NCBI RefSeq assembly: GCF_900176205.1
Contig: NZ_LT859959.1
Span: 4,981,001 to 5,045,000 of the forward strand
Direction of reading: 5' to 3'
From: Bradyrhizobium sp. ORS 285
Lineage (GTDB): Bacteria; Pseudomonadota; Alphaproteobacteria; Rhizobiales; Xanthobacteraceae
Length of the DNA stretch: 64,000 nt
Positions 27,246 through 64,000 of the stretch are shown piece by piece. Position 1 is the first letter of the stretch; each line of letters starts with the position of its first letter. The position numbers and the translations under genes were made by a program. The notes under the pieces were generated by a model. That model saw only the letters and a program-made list of their open reading frames with translations, ran no database searches and was not told where the DNA came from.

Positions 27246-28979
27246 TCACGCCCGCGTCGGCTCGCGTGACGCGACGTCGTCTTTGACTCGTGACTTCGGC
27301 GAACGCTTCGCCCGCGGCACTTCGCCGCGTCGCGCAGGTTCATCCTCTTCGATCCGTCCATTGCGCAGCCGAACGATCCGGTCGGCGCAGTGGAAGTAGC
27401 GGTCATCGTGCGAGATCACGATGATGGTCTTTCCCAGCCGCTTCAGGTCGGCGAGCAGCTCGGTATAGAAGATGTGGCGGAATGCCGGGTCCTGATCGGC
27501 GGCCCACTCGTCGAAGACGAGCACCGGACGTTCCTCGATCCAGGCATTGATCAGCGCGAGACGCTTGCGTTGGCCAGTCGACAGGTCGGTGGTCGAGAAT
27601 GCTCCGTTGTCGACCGAGACCTTGTGCGCGAGCTCGAGACGGTCGAGATAGCGCTGCGCGAAATCCGGCGTGGCGCCACTCTGCTGGAGCAGCGTGTCGA
27701 ACAGGTAATAATCGGAGAACACCGTGGTGAAGAGCTGACGGTAGTCGTCCCGTGTCTCGCTCACGACGGGCACGCCGTCACGCAGCAGCTCGCCGCCATC
27801 GGGGACATAGAGGCCGAGCAGCAGCTTGATCAGCGTCGTCTTGCCGCTGCCATTCTCGCCGACGATGAAGACGATCTCGCCGCGGCCGATGCGCAGATCC
27901 ATCGGCCCGAGCACAAACGGCTTGTCACCGGCAGCCGGCGCGAAGGCATAGGAGACTCCGCGCAGCTCGATGGAGTCGATCTGCTCGCCGGTGGCTTGCA
28001 CCGGGTCGGCGAGCAGGTCCTGCTCGGCGGTTGCGAAGCGCTCGGAGAGTTCGGCGATACGCCGCATCGCGACCTGCGCGCGTCCGAGCGAGGGCAGCAT
28101 GCCGATCAGCTGATCGATCGGACCGCGCATGAACAGCAGCACCAGGACGAAGCCGCTCGAGACCGATGGTGGACTGTCCGGCCAGAGCAGCGGCCGCAGC
28201 ACGAGCGCGGTGCCGATCACCAGGAACAGCAGCACCGTGCCGAGTGCGCGCGCGGTCACCAGCAGATTGATGGCGCTGATCTGAACGTCGCTGATCCGCT
28301 CGACGGTGCGCTGGATCAGGTCGACATGCACATGATGCCGCCGCGGCCGGTGCAGACGCAGCTCCTTGGCGCCCTCGGCGATCGTCCGGTAATGCTTCTG
28401 GAGATCGTCCTCATATTGGCGCGCGAGATTGAACCCGGACATGCCGCGCCGGCGCGCCAGAAAATGCGCAAAAGATCCGAGCGCGATCAGCGCCGCCACG
28501 ACCAGGAACAGCGGCCAGGACAGCACGGCGAGATAGACCAGGCACCCGGCCACGATGACGCCGGAGACCAGGAAGGCCGGGAAGAAGAAGGCGAAATCGC
28601 TGATCGCATCGACGTCCTTCGTCAGCACGGGAATCAGCCGGTGTGTCCGGTAGGATTCCAGCTGATCGATCGGCGCCATGAGGATCTTGGCGGCCAAGGA
28701 TTTGCGCAGCGAAGCGATGATGCGCTGGCCGACGACGTTGGCGCTGATATCAGAGCCGACCGATCCGACCACGATCAGCACGCACAGCCCGACAAACGAG
28801 GCGATCAGGCTGCCGACATCGTCGGAGCCGGCATAAAGGCCTCTGTTCACCACGGCGAGCAGGCTGGCGACGCTGGCGCCGCCGACGAGGCCAAGCAGAA
28901 TGCCGCAGAGAACGAGCTTCCAGTACGGCCGCAGCAGGCTGCCGGCATGGACGATCCCGGGATTGGATGAGGTCGTCAT
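27246..28979 (-). CDS. Cyclic-peptide/siderophore ABC exporter (PvdE-like)
   Basis: A 577-residue fused permease-ATPase. About six N-terminal membrane helices (first: LVLCGILLGLVGGASVASLLAVV) are followed by an ATPase with Walker A GENGSGKTT (about residue 380), signature LSTGQRKRLAL, Walker B VLVFDEWAADQDP and the H-loop VISHDDRYF. The DEWAADQDP variant and the length fit the PvdE/SyrD group, which moves NRPS peptides across the inner membrane. A charged tail of about 35 residues (RRGEVPRAKRSPKSR...) extends beyond the core. The ATG overlaps the esterase stop (TGATG). It probably exports the lipopeptide, or its precursor, to the periplasm. Confidence 0.92.
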   Translation of the reverse strand: MTTSSNPGIVHAGSLLRPYWKLVLCGILLGLVGGASVASLLAVVNRGLYAGSDDVGSLIASFVGLCVLIVVGSVGSDISANVVGQRIIASLRKSLAAKILMAPIDQLESYRTHRLIPVLTKDVDAISDFAFFFPAFLVSGVIVAGCLVYLAVLSWPLFLVVAALIALGSFAHFLARRRGMSGFNLARQYEDDLQKHYRTIAEGAKELRLHRPRRHHVHVDLIQRTVERISDVQISAINLLVTARALGTVLLFLVIGTALVLRPLLWPDSPPSVSSGFVLVLLFMRGPIDQLIGMLPSLGRAQVAMRRIAELSERFATAEQDLLADPVQATGEQIDSIELRGVSYAFAPAAGDKPFVLGPMDLRIGRGEIVFIVGENGSGKTTLIKLLLGLYVPDGGELLRDGVPVVSETRDDYRQLFTTVFSDYYLFDTLLQQSGATPDFAQRYLDRLELAHKVSVDNGAFSTTDLSTGQRKRLALINAWIEERPVLVFDEWAADQDPAFRHIFYTELLADLKRLGKTIIVISHDDRYFHCADRIVRLRNGRIEEDEPARRGEVPRAKRSPKSRVKDDVASREPTRA

Positions 28980-29959
28980 CAGCAGCCGACTCCGGTTTGC
29001 TGGGCAAAGGCGAGCGCGAGCCGGGCGCCGATGTCGCCACGCGCCTGCAGCGCGTCCGGCACGACGTTGCCCATCCGCAGGAACTCGTGGATCATGCCGG
29101 GATAGATCTTCAGATCGACGGCAACGCCGGCCGCGAGAAGCCGCGCGGCATAGTCCCGTCCCTCGGCGACCAAGGGATCGAACTCGGGCAGCAGCAGCAT
29201 CGCGGGCGCGACGCCGGACAGATCCGGCGCGGCCAGCGGCGCGAACCGCCAATCGGTCCGGTCGGCGTCATCGCGCAGATAGTGATTGAAGAACCAGTCC
29301 ACGGTCTCGCGCTCCAGCAGAAAGCCGGAGCCGTATTTCGCGTAGGACTCGGTGACCTGCTGCGGGCTGAGGCCGGGATAGGCCAGCACCTGGAGCAGAG
29401 GTTGCGGCAAGGTGCTGTCGTCGCGGGCGGCGATGGCCAGCGCTGCGGCCAGCGTGCCACCCGCGCTGTCACCGCCGACCGTGATACGCTGAGGATCAAG
29501 GCCGGCCGCAGGCCCCTCGCGCCCGATCCAGGCGAGCGCGTCGACGCAATCCTCGAACGCGGTGGGAAACCGATGCTCGGGCGCAAGCCGGTAGCCGATC
29601 GACAGCACGGCCGCAGCGCTGTCGCTCGCAAGCCCGCGACACAGCGGCTGGTGCGAATCGAGGCTGCCGACGACGAAGCCGCCGCCATGCATGTAGAGCA
29701 GCACCGGCAGCGGCGCGGCGCAGTCGGGTATCCGCGGCGCATAGAGCCGGGCTGCGATCTCCGCGCCGTCGCGCATCGGCAGGGACAACTGCCTCTCATG
29801 CGAGAGCGGCGGCGGATCGACATCCAGCAGCGGCGACGAGGCGTCGAAATCAGCGCGCGCCTGTGCCGGTGTGAGCTGCGGAAACGGAATGCGCGCGCCG
29901 GATTCCGTGCCGAGCTGGATCATGTCGAGCAACGCTGCGATGTCGGGATGAAGGCCCAT
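28979..29959 (-). CDS. HSL-family alpha/beta hydrolase (esterase) in the siderophore operon
   Basis: A 326-residue hormone-sensitive-lipase-type esterase. The oxyanion motif HGGGFVVG, the nucleophile elbow GDSAGG, the acid in PEFDPL and the His in MIHEFLRMG form a complete active site. No signal peptide is seen, so it is cytosolic. ATG 29959 follows a GAGG site; an upstream GTG at 29965 is an alternative. It starts 7 bp after the NRPS stop and couples to the exporter gene. In a siderophore locus it may hydrolyse the chelator to release iron, trim the acyl tail, or edit esters; these roles are inference. It is not a typical NRPS type II thioesterase, which is a different gene here (63739-64000). 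Confidence 0.87.
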   Translation of the reverse strand: MGLHPDIAALLDMIQLGTESGARIPFPQLTPAQARADFDASSPLLDVDPPPLSHERQLSLPMRDGAEIAARLYAPRIPDCAAPLPVLLYMHGGGFVVGSLDSHQPLCRGLASDSAAAVLSIGYRLAPEHRFPTAFEDCVDALAWIGREGPAAGLDPQRITVGGDSAGGTLAAALAIAARDDSTLPQPLLQVLAYPGLSPQQVTESYAKYGSGFLLERETVDWFFNHYLRDDADRTDWRFAPLAAPDLSGVAPAMLLLPEFDPLVAEGRDYAARLLAAGVAVDLKIYPGMIHEFLRMGNVVPDALQARGDIGARLALAFAQQTGVGC

Positions 29960-29966
29960 GATCACC

Positions 29967-46362
<16,396 letters not shown>

Positions 46363-46370
<8 letters not shown>

Positions 46371-49300
46371 GGGCGAGCTCGACTTCCTTCAGCAGATCGA
46401 ACATGGCGGCGATGTCGCCACTGCGCGAATTCTCAGGTGGATCGGCCACCAGCACCGACGCCATTCGCTCGACGGTCGTCAGCTCGAACAGGCGCTTCAA
46501 AGGCAGGTCGCGCGCGAGATCGCGCTTGATGCGGCCAACGAGCTGAACCGCGACCAGCGAGTCGCCGCCGAGCTCGAAGAAATTATCGGTGACGCCGACA
46601 TCGTCCCGGTGCAGCAGCTCGGCCCAGATCGCCGCGAGCGCCGCCTCCGTCGGATTGCGTGGCGCGACACGCTGCGTCTCAGTCGGTCGCGCATCTGCCA
46701 GCGGCAGCGCCTTGCGGTCGACCTTGCCGTTCGGCGTCAGCGGCAGTTGCGGCAGCACCATCACGCGCGACGGCACCATGTAGTCGGGCAGCACCGAGGC
46801 CAGCGCCGCGCGTAGCGCTGCACTGTCGACATCATCGCCGCTGACATAGCCGACCAGTTGCCGGCCGCCGCCGAGCTCCTGCGCCACCACGACGCTGTCG
46901 CGCACCCCCGGCTGTTCGCGCAGCCGCGCCTCGATCTCGCCGAGCTCGATGCGATGGCCGCGGATCTTCACCTGGTGATCGGCGCGGCCGACATGGTCGA
47001 GCACCCCATCGGCCCGCCAGCGCGCGAGGTCGCCAGTCCGATAAAGCCGTGCGCCGGCAGGGCCGAACGGATCTGGGATGAACCGCTCCGCGCTCAGCGC
47101 CGCGCGCCGCCAATAGCCGCGCGCAAGACTCTCGCCGCCAATGAACAGCTCGCCGACCACGCCGACCGGCGCGAGGTTGAGATCGGCGTCGAGCACATGC
47201 AGCGTCGTATTGCCGATCGGACCGCCGATCACCGGCGAGGGATCCGCCGCATCGAGCCGGTGGCGCGCCGACCACACCGTGGTCTCGGTCGGCCCATACA
47301 GGTTCCAGACCTCGCCGCTCAGCGCCGTCAGCCGCCGCGCCAGATCCGGCGCCAACGCTTCGCCGCCGCTCAGCACACGGCAGCCCTTCGGCAACCATGT
47401 GCTCATCTCATCATGATCGAGCAGCATGCGCCAGCTCGATGGCGTCGCCTGGATCATGGTCACGCCATGCCGGGCCACGATCGCCTTCAGCATCGCCGGA
47501 TCATGCGCCGCCATGCGATCGGCGAGCACGATCCGCGCGCCATGCGTCAACGGCAGCCACAGCTCGAGCACCGCGATGTCGAACGACAGCGAGGTCAGAC
47601 CGAGCACGCGATCCTCACGCCTAATGCCCGGCTGCTCGGCCATGGTCGCCAGGAAGTTCGTCACCGCGCTATGGCGCACCATCACACCCTTGGGCAGACC
47701 GGTCGAGCCCGAGGTGTAGATGACATAGGCCAAGCTCTCGGGATGTACGTCGACGTCGAGATTGCCGGCATCACTGTCACCCCGCCCAGCTTCGGCATCG
47801 AACAGCCAGGCCTTCGCACCGGTCGCCTCAAGCACCGGCGCGAAGCGATCCTGCGGCTCCGCCTGCGTCAGCAGCAGCTTAGCTCCACTATCTCTGAGCA
47901 TGTGGGCGAGCCGCTCGGACGGATAGTCCGGGTCGAGCGGCAGATAGGCGCCGCCTGCCTTGAGCACCGCGAGCAGCGCCACCATCATCGTGACGCTGCG
48001 TTCCAGCGCGAGGCCGACCACGACGTCGGCGCCGATCCCCTGTGCCTTGAGACGAGACGCCAGCCGGTTCGCGCGTGCGTTCAGCTCGCCATAGCTGATC
48101 GTCTCCTCACCGTGGACCAGCGCAATCGCGTCAGGCACGCGTGCGGCCTGCGCTTCGAATTGTTGATGCAGACAGCGCGTGTCCTGCTCCCGCGCCGTCG
48201 CGTTCCACGCCTGGAGCAGCCGCGCGCGATCCTCTGCCGGAACGACATCGAGCCTGCGCACCGGCATGTCAGGCTCGACCTCCAACGCCGATGCCAGCCG
48301 ATCGAGCGCCTGCTGCATCATCGCGCAGATCCGCTCCGGCGGCACGGGTCCGACCACCTGGGCCGTCAGGCGCAGGCCATCGCCATCGTCATCGACGGCC
48401 AGCATCAGCGGATAGTTGGTGCGCTCCTCGACCCCCAGCCATTCGATCGCCTGCAGCGGGCTTGCAGGCGCCACCGTGACGTCTTGCTCCCTTCGGCTAT
48501 GGCGATAGTTCAGAATTGCGGTGAACAGCGGCGCCGGCGGCGCGACGCCGCTGCAGCGCTGCGCCATCGCCAATGACGCATGCTCATGCGTCGTCAGCTC
48601 GGCCAGCCGGGCATGCGCCGCGCGCACGCTGCTCGCGACCGAGGTGCCGTCGAGATCGAGGCGCAAGGGCAGCGTATTGATGAACAGTCCGAGGCTGCGA
48701 TCGAGCGCGGCGCCGGCCTGCATCCGACCGAGCAGCACCGTGCCGAACACGACCTGCTCGCGGCCGCTGCTGCGGGCGAGCACCTGTCCGAAGGCGAGGT
48801 GGCAGAGGCTGGCGAGGCTGACCCCGATGCGTCGCGCCAGGCATCGGAGCCGACCGTCGAGCACAGAAGCAATCGGCAACTTCGCTTCGCGAACGCCGTC
48901 GCCATCGCTGCGCACCTCCATGAGCCCGAACGGCGCAGTTGGCGCATCGATATCGGCGAGCATGCCGCGGAAGAAAAGCTGCTCAGCTTCCTGCGTCACG
49001 GCATCGCGAGTCCGCGCGACGAGATTGCGGAACGGGGTCGGAGCCGGCAGGACATGCGCCTGGCCCGACATGATCGCCTCGACCTCCCGGTGAATGGCCT
49101 CCAAGGTGGAATGATCACCGATCAGATGGTGCAGCTGGACAAGCAGCAGCACACGATCGTGCTCCGGATCACGCGCGACGGCGAAGCGCAGCAGCGGCGC
49201 CTTGGCCAGCTCGATCCGGATCGATCTCGGATCAAACAGCGCGGCGAGTTGCAGATGCGCCGGCGCGTCGCCGTCGAGCGCGACCTCCGTGACCTCGATC

Positions 49301-52300
49301 CGCGCGCGGCGCCAGACCACCTGCGCCGGAACGGACAGGCCGTCCCAGACGACCGATGTCCGCAGCACGTCATGGCGGTCGATCACCTGCTGAACCGCGC
49401 CAAGATAGCGGTCGAGCAGATCGCGGTCGGGAAACGCCATCTGCGCGACCAGCACGTAGGGGTCGCCCTCCGTCGCCAGCATATGATGAAACAGGATGCC
49501 TTCCTGGAGTGGCGACAGGGCGTAGATGTCCTGGATGTTGGCGATGCCGCCGGGCACCCGATCGACGACCCGGTCGATCTCGGGCTGGCTGAGCGCGATC
49601 AGCGGCAGCATCTCCGGCGTGATCGCCTTCGTCTGGGCCGTGATGAGATTGGCGGAAATGACGGACTGCTCGATACGCCGGACGCCTGACGCGAGCTCGC
49701 GCAGGATCGGCTTCACGAACACGGTCTGCGCATTCGTCGTGAGGCCGCGACGCTGTAGGCGGTCGAGCAGACGAACGATCAGAAGCGACTGGCCGCCGAG
49801 CTCGAAGAAATGATCGTTGCGCCCGACGCGCTCGATGCCGAGAAGCTCGCTCCAGATCGCTGCGAGCACGCCCTCGATCTCGCCCTCGGGCGCCTCGTAG
49901 ATCCGGCGCGGCAGAGCGCCGTCATCCGGGGCCGGCAAGGCGCGCCGGTCGACCTTGCCGTTCGGCGTCAGCGGAAGCGCCGGCAGGCAGACGATCGCCG
50001 ATGGTACCATGTAGTCGGGGAGCCAGGCCTGCAGATCGGCGCGCAATCGGGCGCTCCATTGCGCGGCATCGCCGACCTCCTCGCTCGGCACGACATAGGC
50101 CGCGAGCATTGCGTCGCCTTGCGCATTGCGGCGCGCCAGCACCGCGGAGTCGCGCACACCGGCGAGCGCGCTCAAACGCGCCTCGATCTCGCCGAGCTCG
50201 ATGCGGAAGCCGCGGATCTTGACCTGATGATCGTTTCGACCGAGGAACTCGATATCGCCATTGGCACGATAGCGGCCGAGATCGCCGGTGCGGTACATGC
50301 GCGCATCATCAGCGGGCGCAAACGGGTCGGCCGCGAAGCGCTCCGCCGTGAGATCATCCCGGTTGAGATAGCCTCGCGCGATCCCTGCCCCGCCGATCCA
50401 GATCTCGCCGACCGCGCCGCGCGGCACCGGCAGACCGGCGTCGTCGAGCAGATAGATGCGGGCATTGGCGATCGGACGTCCGATCGGAACGACATCATCG
50501 CTGAAGCGCGCAGGACGGCGCCAGGCAGTGGCGCAGACGGTGGATTCCGTCGGCCCATAGGCGTTGAACACCGTCACGTTTGGCGGCAACGCCGCCATGA
50601 GCTCGGCCCTCGGCAGCTCGCCAGCGAGGATCAAAACCTCCAGCGCCGCGAGGCGCGCGAGATCCGTGCGGCCCTGCAGCATCGCCGGCGGCAGCGTGGC
50701 GTGGGTAATGCGGTGGTCGGCGAGATAATCGAGCAGCGCCGAGGCGTCGCGATGGGCGTCGCGCCCGATCAGATGCAGCTCGGCGCCGGAGCACAGCGCC
50801 ATGACGATGTCCCACACACTTGCATCGAAGCTGAGGGACGCGAATTGGACGATGCGGCTGTCCTCGCTGAGGTCGAACAGCGCGATCTGCGCCAGAGCGA
50901 GATTGACCAGGCCACGGTGCTCGATCATCACTCCCTTCGGCTTGCCGGTGGAGCCGGAGGTGTAGATCACATAGGCGAGATGGTGTGACGCCAGATTAGT
51001 AGTCGAAGGCGCGACATCGGGCGATCCTTGCCACGCTGACGCATCGCGCGGGACGTTGATGACAGGGCACGGGACTTCGCCGAGCGTCGCGATTGCCTCA
51101 TCGTCGCATAGCAGCAGCAGGGGCGCTGCGTCGGCCAGGATCTCGCGCAACCGCTGTGGCGGGTAGACCGGATCCAGCGGCAGATAGGCGGCGCCCGCCT
51201 TGAGCACCGCGAGCAGACTGACGATCGCATCGATGCCGCGCTGCTGGCAGATCGCGACCAGGCGATCCGGGCCGGCGCCGCGCGCGACGAGATGATGCGC
51301 CAGGCGGTTGGCCCTCTGCTCGAGCTCCTGATAAGTCAGGCTGATACCGTCATGCACCAGCGCCGTCGCCGACGGCCATCGGTATGCCTGATCGGTGATC
51401 AGCTCCTGGATGCAGCGGTCGGGCGGGGTGAACAGATCCGTGCTGTTCCAGCGGTCGAGCAGCAGCGACCGCTCGTCGCTGGACAGCAGATTGATCCGGT
51501 GTACCGGCTGACCGATGTCAGTGACCATGGCCCGCAGCGCGGCGATCAGATAGGAGCGATAGCGCAGCACGGTGTCCCGGTCGAACAGCGCCGTCGCATA
51601 GTTGAGATGTCCGGTGATGCGACCGGACGTTTCGCTCAGATCAAGCTCGAGGTCGAACTTGATCTGCCGCTGCGCGGTCGCAAGACGCTCGACCTCGATG
51701 CCGGGCAGCGCAAGCCGGCCGGTCTCGTTGTTCTGCCAGGCGAACACAATCTGGAAGATCGGCGTGTACTCCGGATCGCGCGGCGGCTGCAATGCGTCGA
51801 CGAGCTGCTCGAACGGCACATCCTGGTGGTCCTGCGCTGCCAGCGCGGCCGCCTTCACCCGCTCGATCAGTTGCGCCACATCAGGCGCCTCCGTCAGATC
51901 GAGACGTAGCGCCAGCATGTTGGCGAAGAAGCCGATCAACCCTTCCACCTGGGCCTGTGTCCGGTTTGCCGTGGGCGTACCGACCACGAGATCGTGCTGA
52001 CCGGCCAGCCGCGACAGCACGATGGCCCAGGCTGCGAGCACGATCACGAACGGCGTGGCGCCGACCGTGCGGCCAAGCTGCCTGATGGCGCCCGACAGCT
52101 CGCTGTCGATCTCCACCGGCACGGCGGCTCCCGCGAGCGATCGCGGCGCGGCTCGTGGCCGATCCGTCGGCAGCGTCAGCACCGGCGGCGCGCCGGCCAA
52201 CGCCACCATCCAATGATCAAGCTGGCGCTTCAGCCGCTCCTGCGTCAGCGCTCCGCGCTGCCACGCCGCAAAATCCGGATATTGCAGCGCGAGCGGCGGC

Positions 52301-52931
52301 AGTGGATCATCCTCGCCGGCAATGAATGCGCCGTACAAGGCCGAAAGCTCACGCACGATCACGCCCATCGACCACCCGTCGGCGACGATGTGATGCAGGC
52401 TGAGGAGTGCGACATGCAAATCATCGTCGAGCTGGATCAGGTCGCTACGGATCAGGGGTCCGCGAGCCAGATCGAACGGCACGCTCCGGCATCGGTCGAG
52501 CAGGTCGTGCAGCTGCTGGTCGCGATCTTGCCGGCCGCGCAGATCATGCGATGTCAACGGCACCGCCGTGTCCGGCGGCAACAGCCGCACCTGGGGCTCG
52601 CCCTGCTCGGCAACGAAGATCGTGCGCAACGCCTCGTGGCGCGCGAGCAGACGATCGAGACTGCGGCGCCAGGCCGCGACATCGAGCTGCCCCTCAAGCC
52701 GCAGCACGGCATCGAGATGATAGTTCGTGCTGGCGCCTTCGAGCTGCGTCACCAGCCAAAGCTGCTGTTGCGCAAAGGAGAGCGGCAGCTTGCCGTCGCG
52801 ATCGACGATCGGGATCGCTGCGGGATCGCGCCTTCCGGTCCTGCGGCCACGCTCCCTGGCGGCGAGCGCGAGGCGCTGCAGCTCTTCGGAGCCGAGATCC
52901 TTGAGGTTGGGCTTGGCTGATGGTCGTCTCA

Positions 52932-52935
<4 letters not shown>
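46363..52935 (-). CDS. NRPS, two modules: C-A(Phe-like)-T / C-A(Gly)-T
   Basis: A 2190-residue synthetase, the second of three. Approximate residues: C 50-480 ([10 protein letters not shown]), A 510-1000 with [12 protein letters not shown] near 1040 ([10 protein letters not shown]), C 1090-1540, A 1570-2060, T near 2117 ([10 protein letters not shown]), ending in an acidic tail that may dock to the next synthetase. The first pocket reads DAWTIAAVC, the phenylalanine code of GrsA-type domains; the second reads DILQLGLVW (glycine). No E domain follows the first module, but the second C domain begins with the [14 protein letters not shown] form and its active site is HHLIGDH instead of HHxxxDG. 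It could be a dual epimerisation/condensation type. ATGA overlap with the upstream gene. Confidence 0.94.
46561..48123 (-). repeat. Duplicated glycine adenylation-T DNA, copy in the second NRPS
   Basis: Partner of 34173-35735. The shared blocks include identical runs in the A3 to A8 motifs and in the linker (for example the unusual ACTATCTCTGAG). A third glycine A domain at about 53.1-54.7 kb is related but more diverged. Confidence 0.8.
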
Positions 52936-62645
<9,710 letters not shown>

Positions 62646-62700
62646 GTCGTGGATATCCGGTGGCAGCGAGGGCTCGATCAGCAGGCTCGGCGGAGGCGGC

Positions 62701-63663
62701 TCATTGCAGGCGGTGGGCCTGCGCCATCGCGACGATCACGCGGCGCGGTCCCTTGAACGGTTCGCGCGCGTGCGCCGTCAGCATGTTGTCCAACATCACG
62801 ACGTCGCCCGTCTGCCAGGGAAAGATGATCTTGTGCCGGTCGAGCACGCCGCGCACCGCGGCGAGCGTCGCATCCTCGATCGGCGAGCCGTCGCCGTAAT
62901 AGGCATTGCGCGGCAGCTCCAAGGGATCACCGACGATGTCGAGCAGGCTGTCGCGCACCTCCGGTGCGAGGCTCGAGACATGGAACAAATGCGCCTGGTT
63001 GAACCACACGACGTCCCCGGTCACGGGATGGACCGCGGTGCCCTGGCAGATCTGCCGGGTGCGCAACTCATCGCCATCCTTCCATTCGCAGGTGATCTCA
63101 TGGGCGGCGCAATAGGCCTCGACCTCCGCCTTCGATTCTGTGCCGAACACCTGCCGCCAGTCGACATCGAGGCCGCTGCCGTAGTTGCGGACATACATGA
63201 CGCCCTTCTCGGCAAACCGGTTTCGGATCGCAGCGGGCATGTCGCGGTAGATCAGCCGGCTGTCGGCGATCGGCGTCTCGCCGCCTTGTTGCGCGGCCTG
63301 CTGGCAGTAGAACCAGATCTTCATCGGCCAGTCGCGCGTATAGGCCTGCTCGTTGTGCAGCGGAATGCTCTGATGCGGCGGATACTCCGTCGAGGTGTAG
63401 ACGCCGGAGCTGACCTGCGTGCGCGGCGTCGAGCCGAACTCATAGGTGAGCAGCGGATCGCCGAAGCTTGCGGCGAAGCTCCTGAAGCCTTCAGCGCCGT
63501 CCAGATGGAAATCACGGAACAGAATCCCGCCGCTCGCATACAGCTGGCGCTGGATCATGTCGCGCAGCTCGCTGACGACATCCGTCAGGGGCTGCTGCTT
63601 GCGGCTGGCCCGCAGAAGGAAAGGAAGCGCCTCCTGATCTATTTTAGGTTGCATCATGAACAT
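62701..63663 (-). CDS. SyrP-like Fe(II)/2-oxoglutarate aspartyl beta-hydroxylase
   Basis: A 320-residue TauD/clavaminate-synthase-fold dioxygenase. The metal triad is visible as His-x-Glu in PLHNEQAYT (about residues 101-110) and the distal His in LTAHAREPF (about 299-307), followed by the 2-oxoglutarate-binding Arg in GPRRVIV. SyrP, the closest named relative, hydroxylates aspartate while it is tethered to a carrier domain. The Asp-specific module in the next gene is its likely partner, giving beta-hydroxy-Asp, a bidentate iron ligand. GGAGG 4 nt before the ATG at 63663 supports this start over two internal ATGs. It is a stand-alone protein, not fused to the NRPS. Confidence 0.9.
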   Translation of the reverse strand: MFMMQPKIDQEALPFLLRASRKQQPLTDVVSELRDMIQRQLYASGGILFRDFHLDGAEGFRSFAASFGDPLLTYEFGSTPRTQVSSGVYTSTEYPPHQSIPLHNEQAYTRDWPMKIWFYCQQAAQQGGETPIADSRLIYRDMPAAIRNRFAEKGVMYVRNYGSGLDVDWRQVFGTESKAEVEAYCAAHEITCEWKDGDELRTRQICQGTAVHPVTGDVVWFNQAHLFHVSSLAPEVRDSLLDIVGDPLELPRNAYYGDGSPIEDATLAAVRGVLDRHKIIFPWQTGDVVMLDNMLTAHAREPFKGPRRVIVAMAQAHRLQ

Positions 63664-63738
63664 GATTCCTCCCCACTTCCTTCCAAATCAGCATCAGCTC
63701 GTCTTCAACAATCCAGTCCAGCCGCTCGCTTGCGAGCC

Positions 63739-64000
63739 TCACCCCACCCCGGCTGCCGCAAGCCGCGGAGATCGCTGCCGCGCCAGCAGCGCGGTGATAC
63801 GGCTCAACAGCTCGGCTTGCTGGGAGTGAATGAAGAAATGGTCGCCGGGCAGCATGTCGAGCCCGAAGCCCGCCGATGTCTCATCGCGCCAAGCCTCGAG
63901 CGCCTCACGGCGCGTCTCGTCGCTGTCGCCGCCGAACACATGGACCGGACAAGACAATGGCGGCCGCTGCCGATGGACGTAGTTGCCGCACATCAGGAAG
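63739..64000 (-). CDS. Type II thioesterase, C-terminal fragment
   Basis: About 86 C-terminal residues are in the window; the gene runs off the right edge. The segment VHVFGGDSDE holds the active-site Asp and LPGDHFFIHSQ the catalytic His of GrsT/RifR-type thioesterases. The Ser nucleophile would lie outside. These enzymes clear stalled or misprimed acyl groups from NRPS carrier domains. It lies 75 bp upstream of the hydroxylase on the same strand, so the siderophore operon extends beyond the window. Confidence 0.85.
   Translation of the reverse strand, partial: FLMCGNYVHRQRPPLSCPVHVFGGDSDETRREALEAWRDETSAGFGLDMLPGDHFFIHSQQAELLSRITALLARQRSPRLAAAGVG

Overview
The window looks like chromosomal DNA of a Bradyrhizobium-type alphaproteobacterium (Nitrobacteraceae). 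The evidence is the high GC content, the DctB/DctD/DctA dicarboxylate system, a candidate EcfG-type stress promoter, and several intergenic palindromic repeats of the kind scattered through Bradyrhizobium genomes. This assignment is inferred from gene content, not from a marker gene.

Region 1 (1-15.9 kb) is a catabolic island for an aromatic or amino-substituted acid handled as a CoA thioester. The minus strand carries the start of an FAD monooxygenase (cut by the window edge), an enoyl-CoA hydratase and an SDR. A divergent plus-strand operon encodes an alpha/beta hydrolase, an acyl-CoA dehydrogenase, an acyl-CoA ligase, an opine-dehydrogenase-like enzyme and a 3-hydroxyacyl-CoA dehydrogenase. 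The starts of these units share a 16-bp palindrome, a likely common operator. After a 1.1 kb repeat-rich gap, a minus-strand operon encodes a NicX-like ring-cleavage dioxygenase, a NitT/TauT-type ABC importer (two permeases, ATPase, binding protein) and an IlvD-type dehydratase. A RidA-family deaminase diverges from it.

Region 2 (15.9-24.5 kb) is housekeeping: a small unknown protein, a manganese catalase, DctD, DctB, a type II NADH dehydrogenase and DctA. A sigma-54 promoter with two phased inverted repeats about 100 bp further upstream lies in front of dctA. A small protein of unknown function follows.

Region 3 (24.7 kb to the right edge, all minus strand) is a lipopeptide siderophore locus of about 39 kb. 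In transcription order it encodes a type II thioesterase (cut by the edge), a SyrP-like aspartyl beta-hydroxylase, three NRPSs (3237, 2190 and 5467 aa), an HSL-type esterase, a PvdE-like exporter, an IucB-like N-acyltransferase and a PvdA-like ornithine N5-monooxygenase. Reading the domains and the adenylation pockets by eye gives: fatty acyl starter (FAAL-ACP), D-Asp (probably beta-hydroxylated), Gly, Phe-like, Gly, D-X, D-Ser-like, Gly, X, then thioesterase release. X has the pocket DGEGSGGVT and is probably N5-acyl-N5-hydroxyornithine. Two hydroxamates plus one beta-hydroxy-Asp would give a hexadentate ferric chelator with a lipid tail. No TonB receptor, regulator or MbtH protein is inside the window. 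The gene set resembles known lipopeptide siderophore loci, but I do not recognise this exact eight-residue order.
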